Counted from the stretch's first letter, positions 36,985 to 46,455 are shown. The stretch is DNA of 64,000 nt from Streptomyces sp. LBL (GCF_029893585.1 NZ_JARXYX010000007.1:124001-188000), one strand, 5' to 3'. The notes: generated by a model from the letters alone, not told the origin. Program-made: numbers and translations.

Positions 36985-37298
36985 CGCTCGATGATCCAGT
37001 CTTCAGCGCCCTGACGCAACGGTCAGGGGAGGATGACACGCGCACGCGACTCCTGTTCGTGATCAAAGGCTTCGACAACCTTGATCATCAGGGGTCGCAT
37101 CTCTGATTACGAACCGGGCAAACCATAAACACCGGCACGCAGGCACGCGTTCGGCTCATCTCGCCAGCGGAGAACGCGTCAACCCTGGCGGACGGGTAGA
37201 CCATGGCGTGATAATCCGGATGTACGCGAAGAAGATGGTCAGGAATAGTGCGAATGACGCAAACCGAATTATGAGACACTGGGCTGGAGGGGTCCAGC
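36985..37298. other. 314-base intergenic stretch
   Basis: No gene, repeat or hairpin recognised. Base composition is less GC-rich than the surroundings, with several short A/T patches around 37200-37280. Confidence 0.4.
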
Positions 37299-37805
37299 TC
37301 AGGCCGCTTGATGCGCGATTCGTACGCGGGCATCGGCGATTGGCGCGGATTCCTCTGCAGTGACGTCACTATGAGACAAGGACGCGGCTGCGGTGCCGCC
37401 TGCGAAATCTTGGACCGCCAGTTCGAACCACGTTTTCTTACCTGCCGTACAGGGTTCCGAGCCCCACTCGGTTGCCAATGTGGCGACGAGGACTAGGCCG
37501 CGGCCATGCTCGTCCATGGATGACGCCTGGGACGGAGCCGCCGCGATGGGGTCGACATCGGTGACTTCCACGCGGAGCCGCTCTCCGGTCCACCGCACGC
37601 ACACCACGCACGCGGCCTTGGTGTGCGTGACGGAGTTCGCGACCAGTTCCCCGGTGAGCAGCTTCAAGTCGTAGATCAGTTCCTCGCTCAGGCTCAGCCC
37701 AAGTCGCCCAGCGCGGACCGCGACGCGCTCCCGTGCTGCCGGCACTCCCTCGACCAGAGGTGGGACCGTGAACGCGTAGCGCGATTCTTCGAGCGGGGGC
37801 AACAT
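37299..37805 (-). CDS. RsbW-like ATP-binding protein (anti-sigma-type HATPase)
   Basis: A 168-aa single-domain GHKL ATPase. The N box is ELVANSVTHT at about residues 52-61 and the G1 box is DEHGRGLVLV further on. Such proteins are serine kinases that control sigma factors, and Streptomyces has dozens of them. ATG 37805 follows GAGAGG. A second member is at 53169-53615. Confidence 0.82.
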   Translation of the reverse strand: MLPPLEESRYAFTVPPLVEGVPAARERVAVRAGRLGLSLSEELIYDLKLLTGELVANSVTHTKAACVVCVRWTGERLRVEVTDVDPIAAAPSQASSMDEHGRGLVLVATLATEWGSEPCTAGKKTWFELAVQDFAGGTAAASLSHSDVTAEESAPIADARVRIAHQAA

Positions 37806-37971
37806 GGCTGGAACCTCTCGATGGGCGGGAGCTAGGGCGTCAACGCGATCCCATAAATGAACGGATCGCTCGCCGACCTCACCGGGCAGTGCCTCAGGGC
37901 AACCGGAGATCCGGTTAGAAGTCCAGCAAGTGGCGGATGACCACCATGGGTCCTGGACCGCCCAACTCCCT

Positions 37972-37999
37972 ATCCCTCCGGTGATATCACCGGAGGGAT
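37972..37999. terminator. perfect 28-bp palindrome, terminator or operator
   Basis: A fully symmetrical sequence, ATCCCTCCGGTG-ATAT-CACCGGAGGGAT, begins two bases after the stop of the gene at 38001-38369. As RNA it forms a 12-bp stem with a four-base loop, so it is probably a terminator. Its core GGTGATATCAC also occurs in the divergent promoter at 22387-22397, so an operator role is an alternative. Confidence 0.55.
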
Positions 38000-38000
38000 G

Positions 38001-38369
38001 TCAATGGGACTGCGCCAGCCACTCGCCCAGCGCCGCGACGACCGAAATCTTTGCCCACCCCACGAACACACGGTTCTGTTCACCCTCGGGCAACGCGGCC
38101 AGCGTCCTGGCCGCGCCGTTCGGCACGAAGATCGACCACAGATCGGACCAGGAACGTGGGCTGTTTCCACGGTCTGCAGCGGCTGCAATCGTTCCGGAGC
38201 TACGCGTGTCCTCTGTGAAGGTTGTCAACCAGCCGTCAGCGTCCGTGTAGACAGCGGCACTCGCGAAGCACGCCTGCTTCGGGGCCAGGCTGGTGATCAG
38301 GCAGACGGTGTTGACGGCGTTCCGTCGGGACTTAAGGAAAGATAGGTGACACCATTGCAGATCTGTCAT
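38001..38369 (-). CDS. unnamed 122-aa protein
   Basis: The start is MTDLQWCHLSFLKSRR at 38369; the open frame continues upstream but overlaps the divergent phage-type gene. The product ends in FVGWAKISVVAALGEWLAQSH, a plausible amphipathic helix. No domain recognised. The perfect palindrome right after its stop supports it as a transcribed gene. Confidence 0.42.
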   Translation of the reverse strand: MTDLQWCHLSFLKSRRNAVNTVCLITSLAPKQACFASAAVYTDADGWLTTFTEDTRSSGTIAAAADRGNSPRSWSDLWSIFVPNGAARTLAALPEGEQNRVFVGWAKISVVAALGEWLAQSH

Positions 38370-38451
38370 CGCATTTTGAGTCGGGTGTCCGGCCCGGCTC
38401 GTGTCGGCCGGGCACCGCCGTTCATTGCAACTGTGAATCAGGAGGCGAGAG

Positions 38452-39786
38452 TTGTTCCAGGGCACCATCCCGAACCCGATGCGCGCGATAGTGCGTGAGA
38501 CAGCAGGTCTCTGGCAGCGAGGGCCTGTGTACGTCCCGTGCTGCGGCAACTTCACCATCGAACGGTCGCTGTCCGGGATGGGCTTCAAGCTGCATTCCTC
38601 AGATGTGTCCATCTACACCAGCGCCGTCGGCCGGTGGCTCACCAAACAGCCCGTCGGCATACGCCTCCGAGACGAGAGCAGCGACCAACTTCAATGGCTC
38701 GCTGACTCCTTGGATGACGGCGTAGGCACTGTGGCCACGATGATGCTCGGCACGCGCTTCCTGGCGAGCGTCGGCCGCGAAGGGCTCTGGCACGAACGAG
38801 TCGTGCGTTCCTACCGCGACCAGTGGAAGACCAAGCACGCTGAGACCACCGAGCGCCTGTCCGCCTCGGATGTCCAACTTGCCTCCTACGAGGTCGAAGA
38901 CGTGCGCTCTTGGCTCCGAAAGGTGCCCCGCGACGCTCCGGTGTGCTCGTTCCCTCCGTTCTATGGCGGCGGCTACGAGAAGCTGTACGAGCCGTTGGAA
39001 GCCCACTTCACCTGGGATGCGCCGCAGTACGAGCCGCTGTCGGATGACGACGTGGTCGATGTGCTCGGCGCGATCACGGACCGCCCGTTCTGGCTAACTG
39101 CCTCCAACCATGACGTGCCCGAGCTGCACTCGTACCTGCGCGGCGTGATCAAGGCGACGCCGCGTGCGGCTCCCTTCTACGTGTACGCCAGCGAGGCCCG
39201 GACTCGGATCGTGGCCCCGCGTCAGCCGATCGAGCCGGTGACGGTTCCTCGCCTGCGTGAGGGTGACGAACTAGTGGGCCCGCTCATGCTGTCGCTGTTG
39301 AAGCCGGGCCAGTTCAATGCCCTGCGCTCCCGGTACCTCAATCCGAGGATCGCGCCTGGCGCGGCGAACCTGGCCGTTGCGGTCCGGGACGGTGGCGGGC
39401 GGCTGCTCGGCGTGTTCGCGATGGCGCCCAGCACGTTCACGCCGGACGAGGCGTACGTGCTCTCGGACTTCGCGGTCGCGCCGACTGACTACCCGCGGTT
39501 GTCGAAGCTGATCGTGCTTGCGGCCACGAGCGCCGAGGCGCAGTTGCTGTGTCAGCGGGCATTCTCGCGGCGGATCCGGCGGGTGGCGACCACGGCGTTC
39601 AGTAATAACCCGGTGTCGATGAAGTACCGCGGGCTGCTGCGGCTGAACAAGCGCAGCCCGTCGAACGAGGACGGCTGGAAGTTCCAGCTTCAGTACCAGG
39701 GGGCCATGGGCGAGCACACGCTGGCCGAGGCCCTTCAGATATGGGTGAAGCGGTGGGGTTCCCCGACGACGAAGACGGGAGTCTGA
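38452..39786 (+). CDS. phage-type adenine-methyltransferase-like/Mom-like DNA modification protein
   Basis: The TTG start at 38452 follows GGAGG. A 444-aa product. The N-terminal half resembles a DNA adenine methyltransferase: VYVPCCGNFTIERSL at about residues 26-40 in the place of the SAM motif, and SFPPFYGGGYE at about 166-176 in the place of DPPY. The C-terminal part (LSDFAVAPTDYPRLSKLIV, then TTAFSNNPVSMKYRGL) resembles the GNAT fold of Mu Mom, which alters adenine to resist restriction. Phage genomes carry this type as 'antirestriction' proteins before ParB-like and terminase genes, as here. The exact base change is unknown. Confidence 0.6.
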   Translation: MFQGTIPNPMRAIVRETAGLWQRGPVYVPCCGNFTIERSLSGMGFKLHSSDVSIYTSAVGRWLTKQPVGIRLRDESSDQLQWLADSLDDGVGTVATMMLGTRFLASVGREGLWHERVVRSYRDQWKTKHAETTERLSASDVQLASYEVEDVRSWLRKVPRDAPVCSFPPFYGGGYEKLYEPLEAHFTWDAPQYEPLSDDDVVDVLGAITDRPFWLTASNHDVPELHSYLRGVIKATPRAAPFYVYASEARTRIVAPRQPIEPVTVPRLREGDELVGPLMLSLLKPGQFNALRSRYLNPRIAPGAANLAVAVRDGGGRLLGVFAMAPSTFTPDEAYVLSDFAVAPTDYPRLSKLIVLAATSAEAQLLCQRAFSRRIRRVATTAFSNNPVSMKYRGLLRLNKRSPSNEDGWKFQLQYQGAMGEHTLAEALQIWVKRWGSPTTKTGV

Positions 39787-39788
39787 CC

Positions 39789-40691
39789 ATGGAGGACACG
39801 AACCGCCTCGCCCCGCCGCAGATGGTGCAGGGCGACCCCCGCACGCTGACGCTCCTCGACGTCAACGCGCGGTTCCTGCCGCACGAGCAGTTCCGGCAGC
39901 TCGTCACGAACGTAGAGCGCGACGGCTGCCTGACCTCGACGCCACTTGTGTGGAGCGACACCGAGTCCGGGCGGCTGGTCGTGCTGTCCGGCAACCACCG
40001 CACGCTCGCGGCGATCGAGGCCGGCCTGCCGCAGATCTGGTGGATGCAGATCGACGAGCCGCTGCCTCGCCAGCGGCAGATCGCGCTCCAGCTCTCGCAC
40101 AATGCGATCGCGGGCCAGGACGATCCGGCGATCCTCAAGGAGCTGTACGACGAGCTGGAGTCGGTGGAGTGGCGGCAGTACACGGGTCTGGATGACAAGA
40201 CTCTGGATCTGCTGGAGAAGGTGGACATCTCTTCCCTCGGTGAGGCGAACCTGGACTTCGCCAGCGTGCAGTTCATGTTCCTGCCCGATGAGCTGGAGAG
40301 AGCGGAAGCGGCGTTTGACGCAGCCCGGTCGACAGCCACAGCGGACCGGCGGTGGGTGGCCGGGCTGGAGCAGTACGAGCCGGTGCTGGACGCGTTGGAG
40401 ACCTCCCGAGCCGCGTACAAGATCGGCAACAGCGCGACGGCGCTCGGCGTGATCCTCGCTGTGTTCGAGCGGCATGTGGGCGAACTGGCCGAGGGCTGGT
40501 TCGACGCGGCCTCCGGGGAGCCGACCCGGGCGGGGACGGCGCCGCTGGAGACCGTGTTCGGGGCACGGGTCGTACCAGTGGAGACGGCGGCCGTCGTACG
40601 GGCGGCGGTCGACCGGATGGTGAAGGACGGCACCGTGCCGGCCGACGAGCCGTGGCGGGCGTTGGAAGTCCTGGCCATGCAGCAGAACTAG
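39789..40691 (+). CDS. ParB-like nuclease-domain protein
   Basis: A 300-aa product. ATG 39789 follows GGGAG by seven bases and lies two bases after the previous stop. The ParB/sulfiredoxin-like motif VVLSGNHRTLAAIEAG is at about residues 64-79, preceded by LDVNARFLPHEQFRQLV. In phages, ParB-like proteins of this sort often accompany DNA-modifying enzymes and precede terminase genes; they can bind nucleotides and cut DNA. Here it probably works with the upstream modification protein or in packaging. Confidence 0.75.
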   Translation: MEDTNRLAPPQMVQGDPRTLTLLDVNARFLPHEQFRQLVTNVERDGCLTSTPLVWSDTESGRLVVLSGNHRTLAAIEAGLPQIWWMQIDEPLPRQRQIALQLSHNAIAGQDDPAILKELYDELESVEWRQYTGLDDKTLDLLEKVDISSLGEANLDFASVQFMFLPDELERAEAAFDAARSTATADRRWVAGLEQYEPVLDALETSRAAYKIGNSATALGVILAVFERHVGELAEGWFDAASGEPTRAGTAPLETVFGARVVPVETAAVVRAAVDRMVKDGTVPADEPWRALEVLAMQQN

Positions 40692-40717
40692 GAAGGCCGT
40701 CGGCCAGGAGGTGAGCG

Positions 40718-41251
40718 GTGGCCGAGGGCACCGTGGAGTCCTGGGAGCGGCAGGGCGGGGAGTCGGTCCAGGCGTTCGAGGCGTTTGCCGTGTACCGCGA
40801 TCTCGGTCCGGCGCGGAGTGTCACGAAGGTGGCACGGGAGTTGGATAAATCCCGCGCGCTGATGGGCCGGTGGTCGCGGCAGTTCGCATGGGTGCTGCGA
40901 GCGATGGCGTACGACCGGGAGCAGGACCGACTGTTCCTCGCGGAGCAGGCGCAGGCGCGGCGTGAAATCGCCCGCAGGCACGCGAAGTTGGCGCAGGCAG
41001 TGCAAAGCAAGGCGGTGGCGCGGCTTCAGGCGCTGGACCCTCGGGAGCTGTCGCCGTCGGAGCTGCTGCGGTACATCCAGGTCGCGGCAGAGATCGAACG
41101 CCGGGCCGTGGGCGAGGCACCGGCGGCCGGGACGGCTGAGGACCGGGACCAGGGCGCAGACGTGGCCGCTTTGTCGGATGAGGAGCGCCGGGCGCGGATG
41201 GATCAGCTGCGCCGGGAGTTGGAGCGTCGGCTGTCGGAGGGCGCCCAGTGA
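40718..41251 (+). CDS. phage terminase small subunit
   Basis: The GTG start at 40718 follows AGGAGGTGAGCG. The 177-aa product has an N-terminal helix-turn-helix (SVTKVARELDKSRALMGRWSRQ), a central helical region and an acidic C-terminus, as in small terminases that recognise packaging sites and recruit the large subunit. It overlaps the large terminase gene at GTGA, confirming the pair. Confidence 0.75.
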   Translation: MAEGTVESWERQGGESVQAFEAFAVYRDLGPARSVTKVARELDKSRALMGRWSRQFAWVLRAMAYDREQDRLFLAEQAQARREIARRHAKLAQAVQSKAVARLQALDPRELSPSELLRYIQVAAEIERRAVGEAPAAGTAEDRDQGADVAALSDEERRARMDQLRRELERRLSEGAQ

Positions 41252-42741
41252 GCAGGGGCTGGGCGAAGCGCCGGATGGTCGAGCAGTTCGCGGACCCGTC
41301 GGTGATGACCGAGGAGCAGCTCAAGGCCGAGGTCGCGGAACTGCTCCGGGCCGATGAGCTGTCGGCCCGGCGGTGGGCGTGCGAGGTCCCCGGCTGTGAC
41401 GGGCTGCCCCATGAGGGGTGGCTGCATCACCATGCCCGTGCGGCGCAGCGTCAGCCGCTGTGGCTGTGGACGGTGTGGATGCTGCTCACCGGCCGTGGCT
41501 GGGGCAAGTCACGGACGGCGGCGGAGGCGGTGCGTGAGTGGGCGCAGACGCCGGACTTGCAGATCGCGGTGGTGGCGAAGAACGCCACGCTGGTGCGGGA
41601 CATCTGCTTCGAGTCCCCCAAGTCGGGGCTGCTGTCGGTGTTTTCGCCGGAGGAGGTGGCGAAGTACAACTCCAGCCTTGGCGAGACGACACTCAGGCTG
41701 ACGAACGGCACGCTGATCCGGGGCTTCGGTGCGGAGACGCCGGACAACCTGCGCGGGTGGGCGTTCGACAAGGCGTGGTGCGACGAGTACGCGGCCTGGT
41801 CGCGGCACACCGCGCAAGAGGTCTACGACATGCTGTGGTTCTGCCTGCGCGAGGCGGCCACCCCGCAGATCGTCATCTCCACGACGCCGAAGCCGCTCCC
41901 GCACGTCAAGCGGCTCGTCGAGCGCGGCCGTACCCAGGAGAAGGCACACCAGGAGGGCGGGGCACCGCCCCGTGTGGTGCTGACTCGTGGCCACATGCGG
42001 GAGAACGACGCGAACCTGTCGGCGGCGGCCCGGGAGGAGCTGGAGGAGGGTTACGCCGGCACCCGGCTGGGGCGGCAGGAGCTGTCCGGCGAACTACTCG
42101 AGGATGTGGAAGGCGCGCTGTGGAAGGGATGGATGCTGGAGGTCGAGGGCTTCCGGCCTCGGCCCGATCATCTGCCGGACCTCCAACGCGTCGTGGTGGC
42201 CGTCGACCCGGCCACGAAGTCCCACGAGAACGCGGACATGACGGCGTTCACGGTGGCGGGGCGCGGCTTTCCGGTGGAGTCGATGTTCGGGGACGACCGG
42301 CCCCGCGGGTATCTGCTGCACGCGGAGCGGGACCGGTACACGCCGACGGCGGCGATGAAGCGGGCCGCTGCGCTGTATCACGAGCATCGCGCGGACTGCG
42401 TGGTCATCGAGGCGAACAACGGTGGTGACTATCTGCCTGCGCTGCTGGAGCAGGTGGACCCGACGGTGAACTGGCGAATCGTTCATGCGACGCGCGGGAA
42501 GAGGGCGCGGGCTGCTCCGGTGGCGCAGTTGTACGAGCAGGCGCGGGTGCATCACGTCGGGGCGGCGCGGTTGTTCGCGGAGCTGGAGGAGCAGATGACG
42601 ACGTTCGTGGGTCAGGGTGAGACGGAGGATTCGCCGGACTTGCTGGACTCGGCGGTGTGGGCGCTGTGGGATCTGTTCCTTGATCCAACGATGCCGCCAC
42701 CGCGGGGTGCAGCAGATCACCGACTCGACAGCCGACGCTGA
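41248..42741 (+). CDS. phage terminase large subunit
   Basis: A 497-aa packaging motor and nuclease. Walker A GRGWGKS at about residues 82-88, Walker B WCDE at about 177-180, and an RNase-H-like nuclease domain beginning with VVVAVDPA (Asp about 320) and ending with DLLDSAVWAL. It pumps DNA into the prohead and cuts it. The length is normal and no frame disruption is seen. Confidence 0.9.
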   Translation: MSRGWAKRRMVEQFADPSVMTEEQLKAEVAELLRADELSARRWACEVPGCDGLPHEGWLHHHARAAQRQPLWLWTVWMLLTGRGWGKSRTAAEAVREWAQTPDLQIAVVAKNATLVRDICFESPKSGLLSVFSPEEVAKYNSSLGETTLRLTNGTLIRGFGAETPDNLRGWAFDKAWCDEYAAWSRHTAQEVYDMLWFCLREAATPQIVISTTPKPLPHVKRLVERGRTQEKAHQEGGAPPRVVLTRGHMRENDANLSAAAREELEEGYAGTRLGRQELSGELLEDVEGALWKGWMLEVEGFRPRPDHLPDLQRVVVAVDPATKSHENADMTAFTVAGRGFPVESMFGDDRPRGYLLHAERDRYTPTAAMKRAAALYHEHRADCVVIEANNGGDYLPALLEQVDPTVNWRIVHATRGKRARAAPVAQLYEQARVHHVGAARLFAELEEQMTTFVGQGETEDSPDLLDSAVWALWDLFLDPTMPPPRGAADHRLDSRR

Positions 42742-42779
42742 GGAGCGTGGTGGTGCACGGCAGACGGTACACCGATCAG

Positions 42780-43790
42780 CTACTTCCTTGACGGGTGGGA
42801 ATTCCAGTACGCGCAGAGCTCCTGCCAGTGGAAACGAGCCCTGGTGAAGGAGGCCCATCTTGGGTTCGGGAGGTTATCGCCAAGGTCTTCGAGAGCGATT
42901 CGTACGGCGATGTCTACCCATCGGGGCGAGTACCATTCCCCGACGGCATCGCGCAGTTCGTTCTTGTTCTTTGGTACGGACTTCAGCCACACGTCGGCAG
43001 CGTTTATCTGGGCTGCGGTGAGCGCGCGGCTGAGCAGGATGGGAACTACGTCACGGACGTAGGCTTCGCACTTCTTCTGGAAGTCCGTGGACAGTCCGAT
43101 AGATGATTCTTGATTGCGCCGTAGCTCGATGCGATGTTGGAGGGCCCCCGGCGTGTGGTAGCCGAAGCCGAGAGTTCGAGGGGCCGGGGAGTCGATTCCA
43201 TCGTCGGGCTCTAGAGTCATGGTGATCTGCAGGTGCGGCGGCACGTTCGCCGGATCTTGCAAGCGGGACAGGGCTTGCTGTGCTTGTTCTTCAGTGAGTG
43301 GTCCGACTTTTTGCCACAAGGTGTCGGACGATAGCGGGACCGAGGTGATCTCGGTCCAATAGATGAATCGCCGCGTCAACTGGGCGTGCACGGCGGCCAA
43401 GCGGTGTATGAACTCGTCTTCTGTGATTGCGAGGTAAGGAAAATCGTCGGTGAACCGACTCAGGTTCATCGTGCCCGTTTGGGCGTAGGCGCGATGGAGA
43501 TCGCCAGCTAAAGATTGAAAACCGCGCCCCTTGGGGAGTCGTAGAGCACACTCAAGCGATCCGATTCGGCTGTTGCACCTCTGGCACAACGCGCCGCGCA
43601 CGAAATCGGTCTCATGGTCATGGTCGATGGAGCGGGCAACGTGGCCGCAGATCGCGCAGTTCGGATGCCAAGACCGGTATTTCTCCTTCTCCTTGTCGGA
43701 CATCTGGCTGTAGAGCAGCTTCACGTGACGCTCCGTTCGCTGGCGCAGGTGGGCGAGGTACTGGGAGTTGAGCATCGTATGTGTGGGCAC
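42780..43790 (-). CDS. HNH/recombination-endonuclease-VII-like protein, antisense within the head module
   Basis: The GTG start at 43790 follows GGGAG; the open frame runs further upstream but only as antisense of the portal gene. The 336-aa product has CAICGHVARSIDHDHETDFV then GALCQRCNSRIG, the His/Cys metal motif of endonuclease VII/HNH nucleases. The remaining 230 residues are unfamiliar. Codon use is less GC-rich than its neighbours. It looks like a later cargo insertion between terminase and portal genes; HNH proteins also help terminases cut in some phages. Confidence 0.75.
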   Translation of the reverse strand: MPTHTMLNSQYLAHLRQRTERHVKLLYSQMSDKEKEKYRSWHPNCAICGHVARSIDHDHETDFVRGALCQRCNSRIGSLECALRLPKGRGFQSLAGDLHRAYAQTGTMNLSRFTDDFPYLAITEDEFIHRLAAVHAQLTRRFIYWTEITSVPLSSDTLWQKVGPLTEEQAQQALSRLQDPANVPPHLQITMTLEPDDGIDSPAPRTLGFGYHTPGALQHRIELRRNQESSIGLSTDFQKKCEAYVRDVVPILLSRALTAAQINAADVWLKSVPKNKNELRDAVGEWYSPRWVDIAVRIALEDLGDNLPNPRWASFTRARFHWQELCAYWNSHPSRK

Positions 43791-43844
43791 TGACACTCCC
43801 TGCTGCGGAGGCCTGTGAGGTACTCGCAATGACCACCGGAGTCC

Positions 43845-45653
43845 TTGAGCGATACGGTTTCTCCGGCGCGGGGCCGACTTCCGGAGGGCAAAGTGGGCCT
43901 GCGCCAACTCGTGATCGATGCGTGGTCGTGGCTGAACTACAAGCCAGTGATGGCGGATGCTGGCCGTCCGGGAAGTCGCGCGTTTCCGGAGCTGGCCAAG
44001 ACGTGGGTGCCGCCGCACGAGTTGCGGCGCCTGGCCGCGTACAAGGTGTTGGCCAGCTACGACTCCAACCAGGCCGGGCAGCTCGCGGCGGCCGGTGGGG
44101 ATGCGGGCGCGCTGGAGCGGCGGGAGCTGGGTGACGCGGCGAACCTGGTGGACACCGCGCTCGGCTATCTCCTCGGCTCGGAGCAGAAGGTCGCCGTCGA
44201 GGGTGCGGAGCACGCTGACGAGGCGGTGCCGGGTGCGGCGGAGGCCGCCGCGGTGCAGGATCGACTCAGGAAGTGGGCGGACAAGGAGCTGCTGACGTTC
44301 CGGGTCCAGCAGGCGGAGCGGGCGGCGGTGCTGCTCGGGGACAGCGTGTTGGCGCTGGCGTGGAACCCGGAGAAACAGCGGCCGACGCTGCGCGCCTACG
44401 ATCCGGGGTTCTTCTTCCCGCAGTGGGACGACGAGGACGATGACTTCCCCACGCGGGTGCATCTGGCGTGGGAGCTGCCGGCGGACGACGACGCTGGGCT
44501 GAAGGCCCGGGTGCGTCGGGTGACGTACGAGCTGGGGCCGATATCCGAGGGCGGCGAGGAGAGCACGGACGGCGGAGGTGCGTCGGGGCGCATGTATCCG
44601 TGGGAGCCGGGCCGCACATCCAACGTGACCTGCTACCTCACCGATGCGGAATGGCTGCTGGACGACCTGAAGAACGGGGAGACGCTGGACCGTCTACCCA
44701 TGGGAAAGGCGAGCTTCCGAGTACGGCCGGACGGCACGGAGTTGAACCGGCTGGACTTGATGATCGACTTTGTTCCGGTGGTGCACATCGCGAACACGAT
44801 CCCGGACGGCGGGGAGCACTGGGGCCGGTCGGTGCTCGCGCGGGTTCTGCAGGCACTGGATGAGCTCGCCGCCACGGACTCGGACAGCTCAGCGGCGTCC
44901 GCGACGACGGGTACGCCGATCATCGGGCTTGCGGGTGCGCGGCTGCCGGTGGACCGTGCGACGGGCAGGCCGCAAGAGCTTGAGGTGAAGGCCGGTGCGG
45001 TGTGGCAGCTCGGCGAGACGGGGCGGATGGATGCGCTGGACACGTCGCCGCAGCTGGCTGAGCTGAGGGCGCGGGTGGATCACCTGCTGGAGCGGATCGC
45101 GGCGAACTCGCGCGTGACGGCGGCTGGGCTGGGGACGCTGGACGCCACGGAGGTGCCGTCCGGGTACGCGCTGAAGTTGGCGTTGGGGCCGCTGGACGCG
45201 CTGATCGGGATGATGCGGCTCGCGCGGGAGCACAAGTACCGGCTGCTGTTCAAGATGGTGCAGCGGCTGTACCAGGCCGGGCGGGCGGAGGGTTGGACGG
45301 CCGGGGAGACGCTGCCGGCGCGGCTGGCGTGGGCGCCGCACACGCCGACCGACCGGGGCGCGGTGCTGGAGGAGGTCGTCAAGGCGTACGGGGCTGGGGT
45401 GTTGTCGCTGGAGACGGCGGTGATGATGCTGCTGGAGGCCGGGTATCCGATCAAGGATGCGTCGCAGGAGGTCGAGCGGATCCGGGCGAAGGCGGAGCAG
45501 GAGGCGGCCGTGCGGATGGCGAAGGCCGCCGCGCGGCGCGGGCCGGGTGAGGACGGCGAGGACCAGGAGGAGAGCGACGAGCCGGGTTCGGCCGGTGGAC
45601 GCGCGAGGGCGGAGAAGGGCAGCGAGCGGGAGCCGGTGTCTGCGGGCCGGTGA
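43845..45653 (+). CDS. phage portal protein
   Basis: A 602-aa portal, the DNA gateway at one capsid vertex. The TTG start at 43845 follows GGAG. Seen in order: an N-terminal helical region, a central beta-rich part (TLRAYDPGFFFPQWDDE), a VHIANTIPDGGEHWGRSVLARV stretch typical of portals, and a long C-terminal helical region (GPLDALIGMMRLAREHKYRL) ending in an acidic, charged tail. The order small terminase, large terminase, portal, scaffold, capsid supports the call. Confidence 0.8.
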   Translation: MSDTVSPARGRLPEGKVGLRQLVIDAWSWLNYKPVMADAGRPGSRAFPELAKTWVPPHELRRLAAYKVLASYDSNQAGQLAAAGGDAGALERRELGDAANLVDTALGYLLGSEQKVAVEGAEHADEAVPGAAEAAAVQDRLRKWADKELLTFRVQQAERAAVLLGDSVLALAWNPEKQRPTLRAYDPGFFFPQWDDEDDDFPTRVHLAWELPADDDAGLKARVRRVTYELGPISEGGEESTDGGGASGRMYPWEPGRTSNVTCYLTDAEWLLDDLKNGETLDRLPMGKASFRVRPDGTELNRLDLMIDFVPVVHIANTIPDGGEHWGRSVLARVLQALDELAATDSDSSAASATTGTPIIGLAGARLPVDRATGRPQELEVKAGAVWQLGETGRMDALDTSPQLAELRARVDHLLERIAANSRVTAAGLGTLDATEVPSGYALKLALGPLDALIGMMRLAREHKYRLLFKMVQRLYQAGRAEGWTAGETLPARLAWAPHTPTDRGAVLEEVVKAYGAGVLSLETAVMMLLEAGYPIKDASQEVERIRAKAEQEAAVRMAKAAARRGPGEDGEDQEESDEPGSAGGRARAEKGSEREPVSAGR

Positions 45654-45747
45654 CCTGGATGGTGGGGTCGGTCGGCCGTTTCCTGCTTGTGTCCGGGCGG
45701 GTGGCTACACTGATCGGCAGCGCGGGGGCGCGCTCTGGAGGAGATGT

Positions 45748-46455
45748 ATGGTCCGGCCCCTGCCGCCTCGCCGTCCTGTCGGCTTCCGCCGTGATGGGCG
45801 GCCGATCTATCCGATTCTCGGTGCCTCTTCGGAGGACGAGACGAATGACCAGCTGGACGAGGGCGCCGACGCGGGCGCTTCTGACCAGCAGGTCACTGTG
45901 ACCCAGGATCGTCTGGGGAAGCTGCTGACGCGGGAGAAGGCCCAGGGCGAACGGGCCGCGATCAAACGCCTGTTGTCCTCCCTCGGCTTTGACACCCCGA
46001 AGGCCCTGTCCGAGTTCGTGTCCACGCAGCGGGAGGCCGAGCAGGCCGCGCTGTCGGAGGTGGAACGCCGCGAACAGACGGCGCAGGAACGCGAGTTGCA
46101 GGCTGCGCGCCGGGAGGAGCTGGCCGCCGAGCGGGAGCGGGCCGCGCTTCGCCGGGCCGCGCTGGTGGCGCTCGGCGCGGAGGGTGATGACCTGGTGGAC
46201 GCGGAGCGTCTGCTGACCGTGGAGGATGAGGATGCGGACGAGGCGCACATCCAGTCGGCGGCCGAGGCGCTTCGAGCGCGCCGTCCTGAGCTGTTCGGGG
46301 AGGTCCGCACGGCGGTGCCGGCGGCTCCTGCGGGCGCACCGGCCGGGCGCGGCCCCACCCGTACGAACCCGGTGGCGAAGCCTGGTTCGGCAGGGCTGGA
46401 GATGGCCAAACGGCGGGGCCTGATCCCCGAGTTCCGCGAGGCGCCTGCCCAGTAG
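45748..46455 (+). CDS. phage scaffolding protein
   Basis: A 235-aa product; ATG 45748 follows CTGGAGGAG. An acidic N-terminal region is followed by a long charged coiled coil rich in Glu, Arg, Gln and Ala (about residues 85-150) and a flexible Pro/Ala/Gly tail. This composition and the position between portal and capsid genes are typical of scaffolding proteins, which guide prohead assembly and then leave. Confidence 0.72.
   Translation: MVRPLPPRRPVGFRRDGRPIYPILGASSEDETNDQLDEGADAGASDQQVTVTQDRLGKLLTREKAQGERAAIKRLLSSLGFDTPKALSEFVSTQREAEQAALSEVERREQTAQERELQAARREELAAERERAALRRAALVALGAEGDDLVDAERLLTVEDEDADEAHIQSAAEALRARRPELFGEVRTAVPAAPAGAPAGRGPTRTNPVAKPGSAGLEMAKRRGLIPEFREAPAQ

Noticed and set aside
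43791-44462. Upstream extension of the minus-strand HNH gene
   Set aside because: It is antisense to the start of the portal gene and Arg-rich. A GTG with a ribosome site at 43790 explains the start.
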